Positions 9,394-18,212 of a DNA stretch of 58,252 nucleotides are shown one piece after another. Positions within the stretch are counted from its first letter, which is position 1, and every line of letters begins with the position of its first letter. The translations under genes were made by a program, and so were the position numbers. The notes under the pieces are model-generated. The model was not told the DNA's origin and searched no databases. It saw only the letters and a list, made by a program, of their open reading frames with translations. Source of the stretch: Clostridiales bacterium (lineage in GTDB: Bacteria > Bacillota > Clostridia > Oscillospirales > Acutalibacteraceae); the NCBI GenBank assembly GCA_012523185.1, contig JAAYIY010000070.1, positions 1-58,252 on the forward strand, given 5' to 3'.

Positions 9394-9431
9394 CGGAAAG
9401 CTCGGAAGTTTTTCACGGAAAGGTTCGGAAG
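9394..9431. repeat. Pair of short direct repeats in the transporter-iolC gap
   Basis: CGGAAAGCTCGGAAG (9394-9408) is repeated as CGGAAAGGTTCGGAAG (9416-9431), so CGGAA occurs four times within 38 bp. The copies lie immediately after the transporter stop codon. Two further copies of the core lie in the opposite orientation between 9332 and 9358. The function is unknown. An operator for an internal promoter or an mRNA-processing site are possibilities. Confidence 0.5.
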
Positions 9432-10946
9432 CTATTCAACGACAACGCCGCGTTCTTTCCTGGCCGCCGCAAGTCCCACCGTAACCTTTTCACGTTTTTC
9501 ACCTACAAGATCGTAAAAGAAAATTGGTATCGAGCAAAGGAGCATGCTCACGCCCGGAACAATCGACACAAGCGAAAACATCGCAAAACGCTGACCCACG
9601 GCAATCTCTGTCGCGGCGACAATAACTTCGCTGCTCAGCATTTTGCTCGGGTCAAGTCCTATCAGCATATACATAAGAATAATGCCTGTCGTCGCGAGCG
9701 CGTTGTCAAGCTTGTTTACAAACGATTGGCAGGCGGAGCCGAGGGCGGTATCACGAAAGCCCGTTTTCCACTCCATGTAATCAAGGCTGTCTCCTATCAT
9801 TGCGTATGAAGCGATATTAAGAACGCCTATCGGTATGCTTGAAATCAGTATAAACGGAATGCACGCGTAAAGGCTCACGTACCAGCCGACAAGCGTCGTG
9901 ACAATGCTTGCGGCAAAGCCGGCAATGCATGTAAAAATCACAATCTGCTTGTAATTGAACCTTTTTGTAAAAATGGGCATACAGAGCATCGCTCCGAATG
10001 ATCCGACAGCCGCGCATATTAAAAATATTGTGTTGACAGAGGCAATGCTTTTTTCAATGTTGGCAAGTCTCATTTCAATGGGCATATCGGACGTAAGCTT
10101 TGGGCCTATATAAAATGAATAACGAGCGACATGGAGAGACGCGGCCTGAATCATATATCTCCCGCTGCTTAAAACTCCCGATATGACGACGAGCATAAGA
10201 GGACGGCATGAAAAAATCCTGCCAATCCTTGATTTTTCGCCGGGAACTCTTTTTTTGGCGGGGATAACAACTCTTTCTTTAATGTGGAAGTAAGAGTTTA
10301 CAAAGAGAATTATGCCGATGACCGACGAAACAACAGCAATGCAAATATATTTCAGCTTGTTCATTTCGATGGGGTTTGCGTTTGCCGCGACCTTCGGAAG
10401 AACAAAGCCGAGTATAAAGAAAAGAAGCATCGGCAAGGCCGAGCCTATGCCGTTGAGCGTCCTGCTTGTCGAGATAAGAGATGAGCGCTCGTCCGGGTTC
10501 GGCGTCATGGCATTTGGCAGGCTCCAAAAGGGGACGTCGCTGACTGTGTAAATCATCCCCCACAAAACATAAACCGCGGCGGCGTATATCATCAGGTTTG
10601 TCCTGCTGATGTCGGGGTAATAAAACATCAGAAATGTCAGCACGCCGATGGGAATCGCCGTAAAAATTATGTACGGCTTCATTTTGCCCCATTTTGTGGT
10701 TTTAGAGTCGACAATCATGACCATCATAGGGTCGTTAACGGCGTCCCAGATTCTCGCGAAAAGCATAAGCAAAAGGACAAAAAGAAGCGGAAGCTGGAGG
10801 ACATTGGTGTAAAAGTCGCTGACATATGACGACATTGTGGAATAAATCATGCCCTGCCCCAGCGCACCGAAAGAATAAAGCCAATACTCCTTTTTTGGAA
10901 TGTATCTGTTTACGGGAGGAAGCTTTTTAGCTGTTTTTGTTTTCAC
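9432..10946 (-). CDS. GPH-family MFS sugar:cation symporter linked to the iol genes
   Basis: This 504-residue, roughly 12-helix transporter of the MelB/GPH family is co-transcribed with the inositol genes and is the best candidate for importing myo-inositol or an inositol derivative. The signature D68-x3-D72-P followed by KWGKMKP at 85-91 is intact, unlike in the GPH gene at 227-1831. The start is GTG at 10946 with GGAG eight bases upstream. Only 17 bp separate it from the ileS stop codon, with no room for a promoter or terminator. Classical IolT-type inositol permeases belong to a different MFS branch, so the substrate assignment rests on context. Confidence 0.85.
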   Translation of the reverse strand: MKTKTAKKLPPVNRYIPKKEYWLYSFGALGQGMIYSTMSSYVSDFYTNVLQLPLLFVLLLMLFARIWDAVNDPMMVMIVDSKTTKWGKMKPYIIFTAIPIGVLTFLMFYYPDISRTNLMIYAAAVYVLWGMIYTVSDVPFWSLPNAMTPNPDERSSLISTSRTLNGIGSALPMLLFFILGFVLPKVAANANPIEMNKLKYICIAVVSSVIGIILFVNSYFHIKERVVIPAKKRVPGEKSRIGRIFSCRPLMLVVISGVLSSGRYMIQAASLHVARYSFYIGPKLTSDMPIEMRLANIEKSIASVNTIFLICAAVGSFGAMLCMPIFTKRFNYKQIVIFTCIAGFAASIVTTLVGWYVSLYACIPFILISSIPIGVLNIASYAMIGDSLDYMEWKTGFRDTALGSACQSFVNKLDNALATTGIILMYMLIGLDPSKMLSSEVIVAATEIAVGQRFAMFSLVSIVPGVSMLLCSIPIFFYDLVGEKREKVTVGLAAARKERGVVVE

Positions 10947-10963
10947 AAGTTACGCTCCGTTCT

Positions 10964-13900
10964 TTATATTTTATTAACACTTGCCTTTACATTATGTGCG
11001 TCAAGGTCAAAGCTGACAAAATCTTCTCCGGCATGTCCGTATGACAGGCTTTCCGCCAGCAGCTCGGAGCAGATGAATGACATATTAGCGTCGATGATGC
11101 TTTTTATCCTGTCGTCGCAGTCGATTGAAACGGATATGTGATCCGTCACGCTGAAACCGAGTGTTTTGCGGAGATTTTGAAGCTTTGAGACAATCTCGCG
11201 CACATAGCCCCTTTCGAGCAAATCCTCGTCAATGACTGTGTTCAGCGCGACAGTTATGCCGAAATTACTTTCGACGACATATCCCTCGCACGCCTTTTCA
11301 GTCACAAGGAGGTCGTCGGCCGTAAACTCCACCTCGATGCCGCCGATGACGTCTTTATAAACGCCGTCCGCCGCGATAGCTTCCATAATCCTTGTGTTGA
11401 TATCCTCGTTGAAATAGGAGCGAATGGCATTCAGCGCCTTGCCGTATTTCGGACCGAGAGTTTTAAGCTGCGGCTTAATCTCATAGCGCACAAGCGATGA
11501 AATATCACAGCCTGTCCGAACCTCGTCGACATTAAGCTCCTCCGCTATCGTCCGCAGCTCCTCGTCGCCCAAGGTGACGCCGTCGTCCTCAAAGCTCACG
11601 ATACAATGCCCTAAAGGCTGACGGATGCGGATTTTAACAATTTCGCGCAGCTTTCGTCCAATTTCCACAACCTTGTAAGAAATGTCCATCTGCTCCTCAA
11701 GGCGGAGATTTTCCCACGAGGGATTGTATTCGGGATAATCGACAAGATGAACGCTTTCCGGGACATCCGCAAAATACCTTACGACAAGGTTGTGGTAAAC
11801 TATTTCCGTAACAAAAGGAATTATCGGCGCTGAAAGCCTTGTCAAGATATCAAGGACAGTGTAGAGGGTCATGTAAGCCGCGATTTTGTCGTCGCTCATC
11901 TCGGCGTTGAAAAAGCGGCGGCGGTTACGCCGTATATACCAATTGGAAAGCTCGTCGATAAATACGTTGATTGCCCTTGTCGCCTCAAAAATATGGTAAG
12001 CGTCAAGCTCCGCCGTCACCTTTTTCACAAGCGAATTTACTCTGCTTAATATCCAGTTGTCAATAGAGCGAAGACTGCACAGCTCAAGCGAATATTCGGC
12101 GGGATTAAACCCGTCTATTTCGCTGTAAAGCTCAAAGAAATAGACAGACGCCCAAAACGTGCCGATAAATTTATTTTGAAACTGCGAAAGGGTTGTTTTG
12201 CTGAAGCTTGTGGAGACCCAAGGCGAATTAGCTATGCAAAAATAAAGCCTTGTCGCGTCGGCTCCGAACATATCAAGGACTTCCCACGGGTCAACGACAT
12301 TTCCGATATGCTTAGACATTTTAATCCCGTTTTCATCGTTTACAAGACCGAGCGCAATGCAGTTCTTGTACGGTGAAACGCCGAAAATGGCAGTTGAAAG
12401 GGCCTGAAGCGCGTAAAACCAGCCCCTTGACTGATCGCTTCCCTCGCTTATGAAATCGGCCGGAAATTGCTGCTCAAAAACCTCCTTGTTTTCAAACGGA
12501 TAGTGGTGCTGAGCATAAGGCATTGCGCCGCTGTCAATCCAGCAATCGCACACTTCGGGGGTGCGAAGCATCGCGCCGCCGCACTTTTCACATGGGAATT
12601 GCAGCTCGTCCACCTGCGGCTTGTGCAGGTCAATGTCCGCCGCGGCGCCCGTCAATTCGCAAAGCTCCTTGACGCTGCCGATTACATGAGTGTAACCGCA
12701 GTCCTCGCAAACCCAGAACGGCAGGGGAGTGCCCCAATATCTGTCGCGCGAAACTGCCCAATCAATGACATTCGCGACAAAGTTGCCCATCCTGCCCTCT
12801 TTAAAGTTTTCGGGAAACCAGTTGACGCTGCGGTTGTTCGCGACAAGCTCGTCGCGCAGCATTGACATGGCTATAAACCATGAATCCTTTGCGTAATATA
12901 TGAGCGGACTGTGGCAGCGCCAGCAGTGGGGATAGCTGTGTTCCATTTTCTTTGTTTTTAAAAGGAAGCCTGTTTCACGCAGCTCCTTTGAGATGTTGTC
13001 GTTGTATTCAAAAACGCTTTTGCCTGCATATTCGCCGCACTCATCTGTAAAGCACCCGGCAAAGTCGACAAGCTTGACACACGGCAGTCCGTATTTTTTG
13101 CCGACCTTTGAGTCGTCCTCACCGAATGCCGGAGCGATATGAACAATGCCTGTGCCGGCGTCAAGCGAAACATATTCGTCGGCTGTGACATAAAAAGCTT
13201 TTTCAGGGAATGTGCCGACGGCAAAATCAAAAAGCGGAATATATTCTTTGTTTACAAGATCTGTGCCTTTAAGCTTTTCGACTGTTTCATATTCGTCAAA
13301 CAGCTCGCCTGCCAACTCGGCCGCGATGTAGAAGTATTCGCCGCCCGCCTTAATCTTTAAATAGTCAAAATCGGCATTGACACAAAGCGCTACGTTTGAA
13401 AAAAGAGTCCACGGCGTCGTCGTCCAGACTGCGAAATATGTGTTCGGCTCGTCCTTGCAGGCAAACTTCACAAAGATTGAGTCTGTTTTGATATCTTTAT
13501 AGCCCTGTGCCACCTCATGTGAGCTTAAAGCCGTGGCGCAGCGCGGACAATAAGGCGAAACACGAAAGCCTTTGTAAATCAGTCCTTTTTCATCAAGCTT
13601 TTTAAAGCCCCACCAGACAGATTCGATATAGCTGTTATTGTATGTGATATAAGGGTTTTCAAAGTCGCACCAAAACCCGATGCGCTCCGACATTTCCTCC
13701 CAAAGCTCCTTATATGTCCAAACGCTTTCCCGGCATTTGTCGATAAATTTCTTTACGCCGTATGCCTCTATATCAGCCTTGCCGTTTGTGTGAATCTGCT
13801 TTTCCACCTCAAGCTCCACGGGCAGTCCGTGCGTGTCCCAGCCCGCCTTGCGCTCGACATGAAACCCCTTCATTGTTTTGTATCTTGGGATAACATCCTT

Positions 13901-14092
13901 TACGACTCTTGTCAGAACGTGTCCGATGTGCGGCTTGCCGTTAGCGGTCGGCGGACCGTCGTAAAAAACATAGCTTTTGGAGACATCTTTTTTAGACAAT
14001 GTCTTTTCAAAAATCTTGTTTTCATTCCAAAAGTCCACCACGTTTTTCTCGCATTCAAGAAAATTGTACGTCCTGTCAATTTTGTTTAACAT
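10964..14092 (-). CDS. ileS: Isoleucyl-tRNA synthetase, type 2 (long form)
   Basis: The enzyme charges tRNA-Ile with isoleucine. The 1042 residues contain PHIGH in the N-terminal Rossmann half, HVERKAGWDTHGLP soon after, the editing domain, and KMSKH in place of KMSKS. Zinc-ligand pairs CEDC and CEKC occur mid-protein, but there is no C-terminal CxxC zinc finger. These features match the eukaryote-like type-2 enzymes rather than the usual bacterial type 1. The frame is open to 14119, but ATG at 14092 has GGAGGG eight bases upstream and is preferred. It lies 50 bp after valS and 17 bp before the transporter. Confidence 0.95.
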   Translation of the reverse strand: MLNKIDRTYNFLECEKNVVDFWNENKIFEKTLSKKDVSKSYVFYDGPPTANGKPHIGHVLTRVVKDVIPRYKTMKGFHVERKAGWDTHGLPVELEVEKQIHTNGKADIEAYGVKKFIDKCRESVWTYKELWEEMSERIGFWCDFENPYITYNNSYIESVWWGFKKLDEKGLIYKGFRVSPYCPRCATALSSHEVAQGYKDIKTDSIFVKFACKDEPNTYFAVWTTTPWTLFSNVALCVNADFDYLKIKAGGEYFYIAAELAGELFDEYETVEKLKGTDLVNKEYIPLFDFAVGTFPEKAFYVTADEYVSLDAGTGIVHIAPAFGEDDSKVGKKYGLPCVKLVDFAGCFTDECGEYAGKSVFEYNDNISKELRETGFLLKTKKMEHSYPHCWRCHSPLIYYAKDSWFIAMSMLRDELVANNRSVNWFPENFKEGRMGNFVANVIDWAVSRDRYWGTPLPFWVCEDCGYTHVIGSVKELCELTGAAADIDLHKPQVDELQFPCEKCGGAMLRTPEVCDCWIDSGAMPYAQHHYPFENKEVFEQQFPADFISEGSDQSRGWFYALQALSTAIFGVSPYKNCIALGLVNDENGIKMSKHIGNVVDPWEVLDMFGADATRLYFCIANSPWVSTSFSKTTLSQFQNKFIGTFWASVYFFELYSEIDGFNPAEYSLELCSLRSIDNWILSRVNSLVKKVTAELDAYHIFEATRAINVFIDELSNWYIRRNRRRFFNAEMSDDKIAAYMTLYTVLDILTRLSAPIIPFVTEIVYHNLVVRYFADVPESVHLVDYPEYNPSWENLRLEEQMDISYKVVEIGRKLREIVKIRIRQPLGHCIVSFEDDGVTLGDEELRTIAEELNVDEVRTGCDISSLVRYEIKPQLKTLGPKYGKALNAIRSYFNEDINTRIMEAIAADGVYKDVIGGIEVEFTADDLLVTEKACEGYVVESNFGITVALNTVIDEDLLERGYVREIVSKLQNLRKTLGFSVTDHISVSIDCDDRIKSIIDANMSFICSELLAESLSYGHAGEDFVSFDLDAHNVKASVNKI

Positions 14093-14142
14093 ATATATAA
14101 CCCTCCTAAATTGCTTCAACTATGAAGTGTGTCCGTTTCAAG

Positions 14143-16758
14143 TCACATCAGCTCTGAAATACCGCCGTTAATGCCGCTAAGCTTGGAGAGAGCCGCTTCA
14201 AGCTTTTCTTTTTCGGCGGCGACGACTTCGGCGGGAGCGCGGCTGACAAAGTTGACATTTGAAAGCTTTGTGTTGAGCCTGTCTATATCGGATTGAACCT
14301 TTTCTCTTTCGGCTTCAAGCCGCACAATTTCTTTTTCGATGTCTATGAGCTCGCTCATCGGTATGAAAATGCTGACAGAATCTGTGACGACTGTTATAAG
14401 CTTCTGCCCGCCTAGCTCAAAATCCTCGGCGCACTCAAGGTCGCTCGCAAGCCTTGAAAACATAAAGACGCAAGCTTTAAATATGTCCGGCTTATCCGTC
14501 TTTATATATATCTTTGTCTTGACGGACGGTGAAATTTTCATCTTTGAGCGAATATTTCTGATGGCTGTGATAGCCTCCGTCACCATGGTAAAGTCGCGTT
14601 CCTCACGCCTGAACTCAAAAGCTTCATCGTGTCGCGGGTATGGTTCGAGCATGAGCGGCCTGCCGCTTAAAGAAACACTTTGCCATATGCACTCCGTGAT
14701 AAAAGGAATAATCGGATGAATAAGCTTTAAAAACTGCATCAGCGCATAAACAAGAATGTCAAGAACATCTTTTTTAAGCTCTTCGGAAGAAAGCCGCGGC
14801 TTTGCTATTTCGATGTACCAGTCACAGTAAGTGTCCCAGAAAAAGCTGTAAAGCTTCTGAGAAACAACTCCAAGCTCCATTTTTTCAAAGTTTTCATTGA
14901 CCTCTTTTGTGACGTCGTTAAGGCGGCACAGCAGCCATTTGTCCTCAATTTTGAGCTTGTCGGGAATCCTTGAAAACTCGTAGCCGTCGGGCAGGTTCAT
15001 TAAAACAAAGCGTGATGCGTTCCAAATTTTGTTGTTAAAGTTTCGGGATGATAAGATTCGCTCGTCACGGAAAAGAATGTCGTTGCCCGGCGATATGCCG
15101 TTTATAAGTGAAAAGCGAAGCGCGTCGGCTCCGTAACGCTCGACAACCTCAATGGGGTCAATTCCGTTTCCGAGGGACTTTGACATCTTTCTGCCGAGGG
15201 CGTCACGGACAAGGCCGTGGATTACGACAGTGCGGAAGGGGACGTCGCCCATATGCTTCAGCCCTGAAAACATCATGCGCACAACCCAAAAGAAAATAAT
15301 GTCATATCCTGTGACGAGTGTGCTTGTCGGATAAAAATAACGCAAATCTTCAGTGTCGTCCGGATATCCGAGTGTGGAGAACGGCCATAAAGCGGAGGAA
15401 AACCAGGTGTCAAGCGTATCCTCGTCCTGATGGATGTTTGCCGAGCCGCACTTCTGACATTTTTTCGGCTCATTTTCCGCAACGGTTATATGACCGCAGT
15501 CTCGGCAGTGCCAGGCGGGAATACGATGACCCCACCACAGCTGGCGCGAAATACACCAGTCGTGAAGCTCCTCAAGCCAGTGGTTGTAAACCTTCGCAAA
15601 TCTTTCGGGAATAAAGCTTGTCCTGCCGTCGGCAACAGCCTCAAGGGCGGGGGCGCAAAGGGAATCCATCTTTACAAACCACTGGTCAGATATCCTCGGC
15701 TCAATTGAGCTGCCGCAGCGATAGCAGCAGCCGACATTGTGGGTATAAGGCTCTGTCCTTATAAGCGCGCCTTCGGCATCAAGATCCTTTACGATAGCTT
15801 TTCTTGCCGCATATCTGTCAAGTCCCGCGTATTTTTTGTATTCATCAATGATTTGCGCTTCGTCCGTAAAAATGTTTACAGTCGGGAGATTGTGGCGCAA
15901 GCCGACTTCATAGTCGTTGTTGTCATGCGCAGGCGTAATTTTTACGGCGCCCGTACCGAATTCCATGTCAACATAATCGTCGGCGACTATCGGTATTTCA
16001 CGGTGAACAATGGGAAGAATGACAGTCTTGCCGATGAGATTTTTGTAGCGTTTATCGTTCGGATTGACGGCAACGGCGGTGTCGCCGAGCATTGTTTCGG
16101 GGCGTGTCGTGGCAAGCTCGATATATCCGCTTGAATCGGCCAACGGGTAGCGAAGATGCCACAAAAAGCTTTCCTGCTCCTCAAAATCAACTTCCGCGTC
16201 CGATATTGTTGTTTTACAGTCGGGACACCAGTTGACAATCCTGTTGCCCCTGTAAATTATGCCCTCGTTGTAATATTTGTTAAAAACAGTGTTGACGGCA
16301 CGGCTGCATCCCTCGTCAAGCGTGAAGCGAAGCCTTGACCAATCGCAGGAGCAGCCGATGAACTTTAACTGCTCTATGATTCTGCCCGCGTATTTTTCCT
16401 TCCACTCCCACGCACGCCGAAGGAAAGCCTCGCGCCCTATATCCTCTTTTGTGATGCCTTCTTCTTTCATGGCGGCGACAATTTTTGCCTCCGTGGCGAT
16501 AGACGCGTGGTCTGTGCCGGGAAGCCACAGCGCCGAGTAGCCCTGCATACGCTTGCGGCGGATGATGGCGTCTTGCAGCGCGTTGTCAAGGGCGTGTCCC
16601 ATGTGGAGCTGACCTGTTATATTGGGGGGCGGAATGACTATCGTGTACGGCTCTTTTTCCGGATCAATCACAGCGCGGAAACAGTCGTTTTCTGTCCAAT
16701 AATCGTAAATGCCCTTTTCGATTTTCTCCGGCGCGTAAACCTTGTCAAGTTCTTTCAT
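14143..16758 (-). CDS. valS: Valyl-tRNA synthetase
   Basis: The enzyme charges tRNA-Val and edits mischarged threonine. The 871 residues include GQLHMGHAL (the HIGH motif), the editing domain with TTRPETMLGDTAVAV, KMSKS in GRKMSKSLGNGIDP, the anticodon-binding region, and a C-terminal coiled-coil arm rich in Glu and Lys (last 65 residues). ATG at 16758 has AGAGGAG eight bases upstream. It is the first gene of the minus-strand unit that continues into ileS and the iol genes. No T-box leader was found upstream, although T-boxes are common for this gene in Firmicutes. Confidence 0.97.
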   Translation of the reverse strand: MKELDKVYAPEKIEKGIYDYWTENDCFRAVIDPEKEPYTIVIPPPNITGQLHMGHALDNALQDAIIRRKRMQGYSALWLPGTDHASIATEAKIVAAMKEEGITKEDIGREAFLRRAWEWKEKYAGRIIEQLKFIGCSCDWSRLRFTLDEGCSRAVNTVFNKYYNEGIIYRGNRIVNWCPDCKTTISDAEVDFEEQESFLWHLRYPLADSSGYIELATTRPETMLGDTAVAVNPNDKRYKNLIGKTVILPIVHREIPIVADDYVDMEFGTGAVKITPAHDNNDYEVGLRHNLPTVNIFTDEAQIIDEYKKYAGLDRYAARKAIVKDLDAEGALIRTEPYTHNVGCCYRCGSSIEPRISDQWFVKMDSLCAPALEAVADGRTSFIPERFAKVYNHWLEELHDWCISRQLWWGHRIPAWHCRDCGHITVAENEPKKCQKCGSANIHQDEDTLDTWFSSALWPFSTLGYPDDTEDLRYFYPTSTLVTGYDIIFFWVVRMMFSGLKHMGDVPFRTVVIHGLVRDALGRKMSKSLGNGIDPIEVVERYGADALRFSLINGISPGNDILFRDERILSSRNFNNKIWNASRFVLMNLPDGYEFSRIPDKLKIEDKWLLCRLNDVTKEVNENFEKMELGVVSQKLYSFFWDTYCDWYIEIAKPRLSSEELKKDVLDILVYALMQFLKLIHPIIPFITECIWQSVSLSGRPLMLEPYPRHDEAFEFRREERDFTMVTEAITAIRNIRSKMKISPSVKTKIYIKTDKPDIFKACVFMFSRLASDLECAEDFELGGQKLITVVTDSVSIFIPMSELIDIEKEIVRLEAEREKVQSDIDRLNTKLSNVNFVSRAPAEVVAAEKEKLEAALSKLSGINGGISELM

Positions 16759-16803
16759 AAAACGGCTCCTCTTTTACTTATGTACATATAAACTCATCTT
16801 CAC

Positions 16804-16832
16804 ATTTTACCCCACTATCTGCTAAAAATCAA
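16804..16832 (-). promoter_or_regulatory. Sigma-A-type promoter of valS and probably of the whole valS-iol unit
   Basis: On the minus strand TTGATT (complement of 16827-16832) is 17 bp from TAAAAT (complement of 16804-16809). The predicted leader is about 40 nt. It is the only good promoter seen between the upstream kinase terminator and valS. Confidence 0.65.
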
Positions 16833-16848
16833 GTCATTTTCAGACTTG
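16830..16848. repeat. Inverted repeat overlapping the valS -35 box
   Basis: CAAGTC (16830-16835) and GACTTG (16843-16848) form a perfect 6-bp dyad with a 7-bp centre. Its promoter-proximal arm overlaps the edge of the -35 hexamer, so it could be an operator. No T-tract follows, so a terminator role is unlikely. Confidence 0.45.
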
Positions 16849-16894
16849 AAATGTGTTTTTAACTGTATCGGCAAGGTATTAAAGCCCGATTTTC

Positions 16895-16961
16895 AAAAAA
16901 AGACTGTGCCGTCACACAAAAACTGATTTTAAAAGCCTCAAATCAGCCTGTGCGCGGCACA
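16895..16961 (-). terminator. Terminator of the PfkB sugar-kinase gene
   Basis: On the minus strand TGTGCCG pairs with CGGCACA (16955-16961 with 16905-16911). An inner CTGATTT/AAATCAG hairpin sits between them, and seven T residues follow (complement of 16895-16901). It separates the kinase from the valS promoter. Confidence 0.75.
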
Positions 16962-16996
16962 GCTAAGCGTGCGAATATTTGTGCTTTATAAATTGG

Positions 16997-17055
16997 CGCG
17001 GAGCGGGCTATATCTGCCCTTAAACCTCGGAGCGGTTTATATCACCTTTGAACCC
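16997..17055. repeat. Two 30-bp imperfect direct repeats at the kinase 3' end
   Basis: Units at 16997-17026 and 17026-17055 share 20 of 30 positions, including GGAGCGG and TATATC cores, with a 29-bp period. Each can form a small hairpin with different but complementary arms (GGGC/GCCC in one, GGT/ACC in the other) around the same loop. The second unit includes the last codons of the kinase gene. Confidence 0.5.
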
Positions 17056-18136
17056 TGGCACAGGCGCCGCTTAATAAAGAGTCAACTTCTTTTTTTGAAG
17101 CCATTGACGTGTCACCGGGTGTCGTCATTGCCAAAGCACCGTGAGCGACTCCATAGTTTACGGCGGTTTGCGGACAGCCCCCCGACATCAGACCGTAAAT
17201 AAAGCCCGATGCAAAGCTGTCTCCGCCTCCCACGCGGTCATAAACTTCAAGCTCCGGAAAATCAATGCCTTTATAAACCTTGCCGCCCGCGCAGCAAAGC
17301 GCGCTCCACCCATTTAATGATGCTGATTTTACTGTGCGCAGCGTGGCGGCGGCAATTTTTATGTTTGGAAATTCAGCCGAAACCTCCGCGAGCATTTCAC
17401 GATAGCCGTCGATGTGCAGTTCTTTTAAGTCCGAGCAATTGCCCCTTATCTCAAAACCAAGGCAGGCTGTGAAATCTTCCTCGTTTCCGAACACGACATC
17501 AACATATTTTGCAAGCTCGCGATTCACTTCACGAGCCTTTTGGAGTCCGCCTGCATCTTTCCAAAGCGAAGGCCTGTAATTAAGGTCGTATGAGACGACG
17601 GTGCCGTGTTTTTTTGCCGCTTTTGCCGCCTTGACGGCAGTCATTGCCGACGACTCTGAAAGAGCTGAAAAAACGCCCCCGGTGTGAAACCACCGCACGC
17701 CGAGAGTGCCGAAAATATGCTCAAAATCTATGTCCTCGGGCTTCATCTGCGAGGCGGCGGACATTCCTCTGTCTGACACGCCAAGCGCGCCGCGGACGCC
17801 AAAACCCCTCTCGGTGAAGTTCAGCCCGTTCCTCACACTCCTGCCGACGCCGTCGAAAGGCAGCCAGTTTATGAACGGCGTATCAACGCCGCCCTGCAAT
17901 ATGAAATCCTCAATAAGCCGCCCGACATCATTGTCCGCAAGTGCCGTAATAACGGCTGTTTTCATGCCGAAGCAACGGCGAAGCCCTCTTGCGACGTTAT
18001 ATTCTCCGCCGCCTTCCCACGCTTGAAAGCTTCGCGCCGTCTTGATGCGGGAGTGACCGGGGTCAAGCCTTAACATAACCTCGCCAAGAGATATTTCGTC
18101 ATATGCGCAGTTTTCACGTGATTTAATTTCAAGCAT
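17042..18136 (-). CDS. PfkB-family sugar kinase, similar to 2-keto-3-deoxygluconate kinase
   Basis: This 364-residue carbohydrate kinase begins with the KdgK-like ISLGEVMLRLDPG motif, has GGGEYNVARGLRR near residue 42, and carries an anion-hole motif DRVGGGDSFASGF near residue 310. In the KdgK branch the enzyme phosphorylates 2-keto-3-deoxygluconate from uronate breakdown. No uronate genes are near, so the substrate remains open. ATG at 18136 has only a weak AAAAAGG site. It has its own promoter with tandem repeats and its own terminator, so it is not part of the valS-iol unit. Confidence 0.8.
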   Translation of the reverse strand: MLEIKSRENCAYDEISLGEVMLRLDPGHSRIKTARSFQAWEGGGEYNVARGLRRCFGMKTAVITALADNDVGRLIEDFILQGGVDTPFINWLPFDGVGRSVRNGLNFTERGFGVRGALGVSDRGMSAASQMKPEDIDFEHIFGTLGVRWFHTGGVFSALSESSAMTAVKAAKAAKKHGTVVSYDLNYRPSLWKDAGGLQKAREVNRELAKYVDVVFGNEEDFTACLGFEIRGNCSDLKELHIDGYREMLAEVSAEFPNIKIAAATLRTVKSASLNGWSALCCAGGKVYKGIDFPELEVYDRVGGGDSFASGFIYGLMSGGCPQTAVNYGVAHGALAMTTPGDTSMASKKEVDSLLSGACARVQR

Positions 18137-18184
18137 AACGCCACAACCTTTTTATTTTAATTCCCATAAGCAATACCTGATAAT

Positions 18185-18212
18185 ATTATACATTTTAAAA
18201 GCAATGTTTCAA
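18185..18212 (-). promoter_or_regulatory. Sigma-A-type promoter of the PfkB kinase gene
   Basis: On the minus strand TTGAAA (complement of 18207-18212) is 16 bp from TATAAT (complement of 18185-18190). The -35 box lies inside the first of a set of direct repeats. Confidence 0.7.

Noticed and set aside
16759-17041. Possible T-box riboswitch upstream of valS
   Set aside because: No T-box antiterminator sequence (GGTGGNACCGCG-like) or specifier-loop architecture was found on the minus strand. The structure present is the terminator of the upstream kinase gene.
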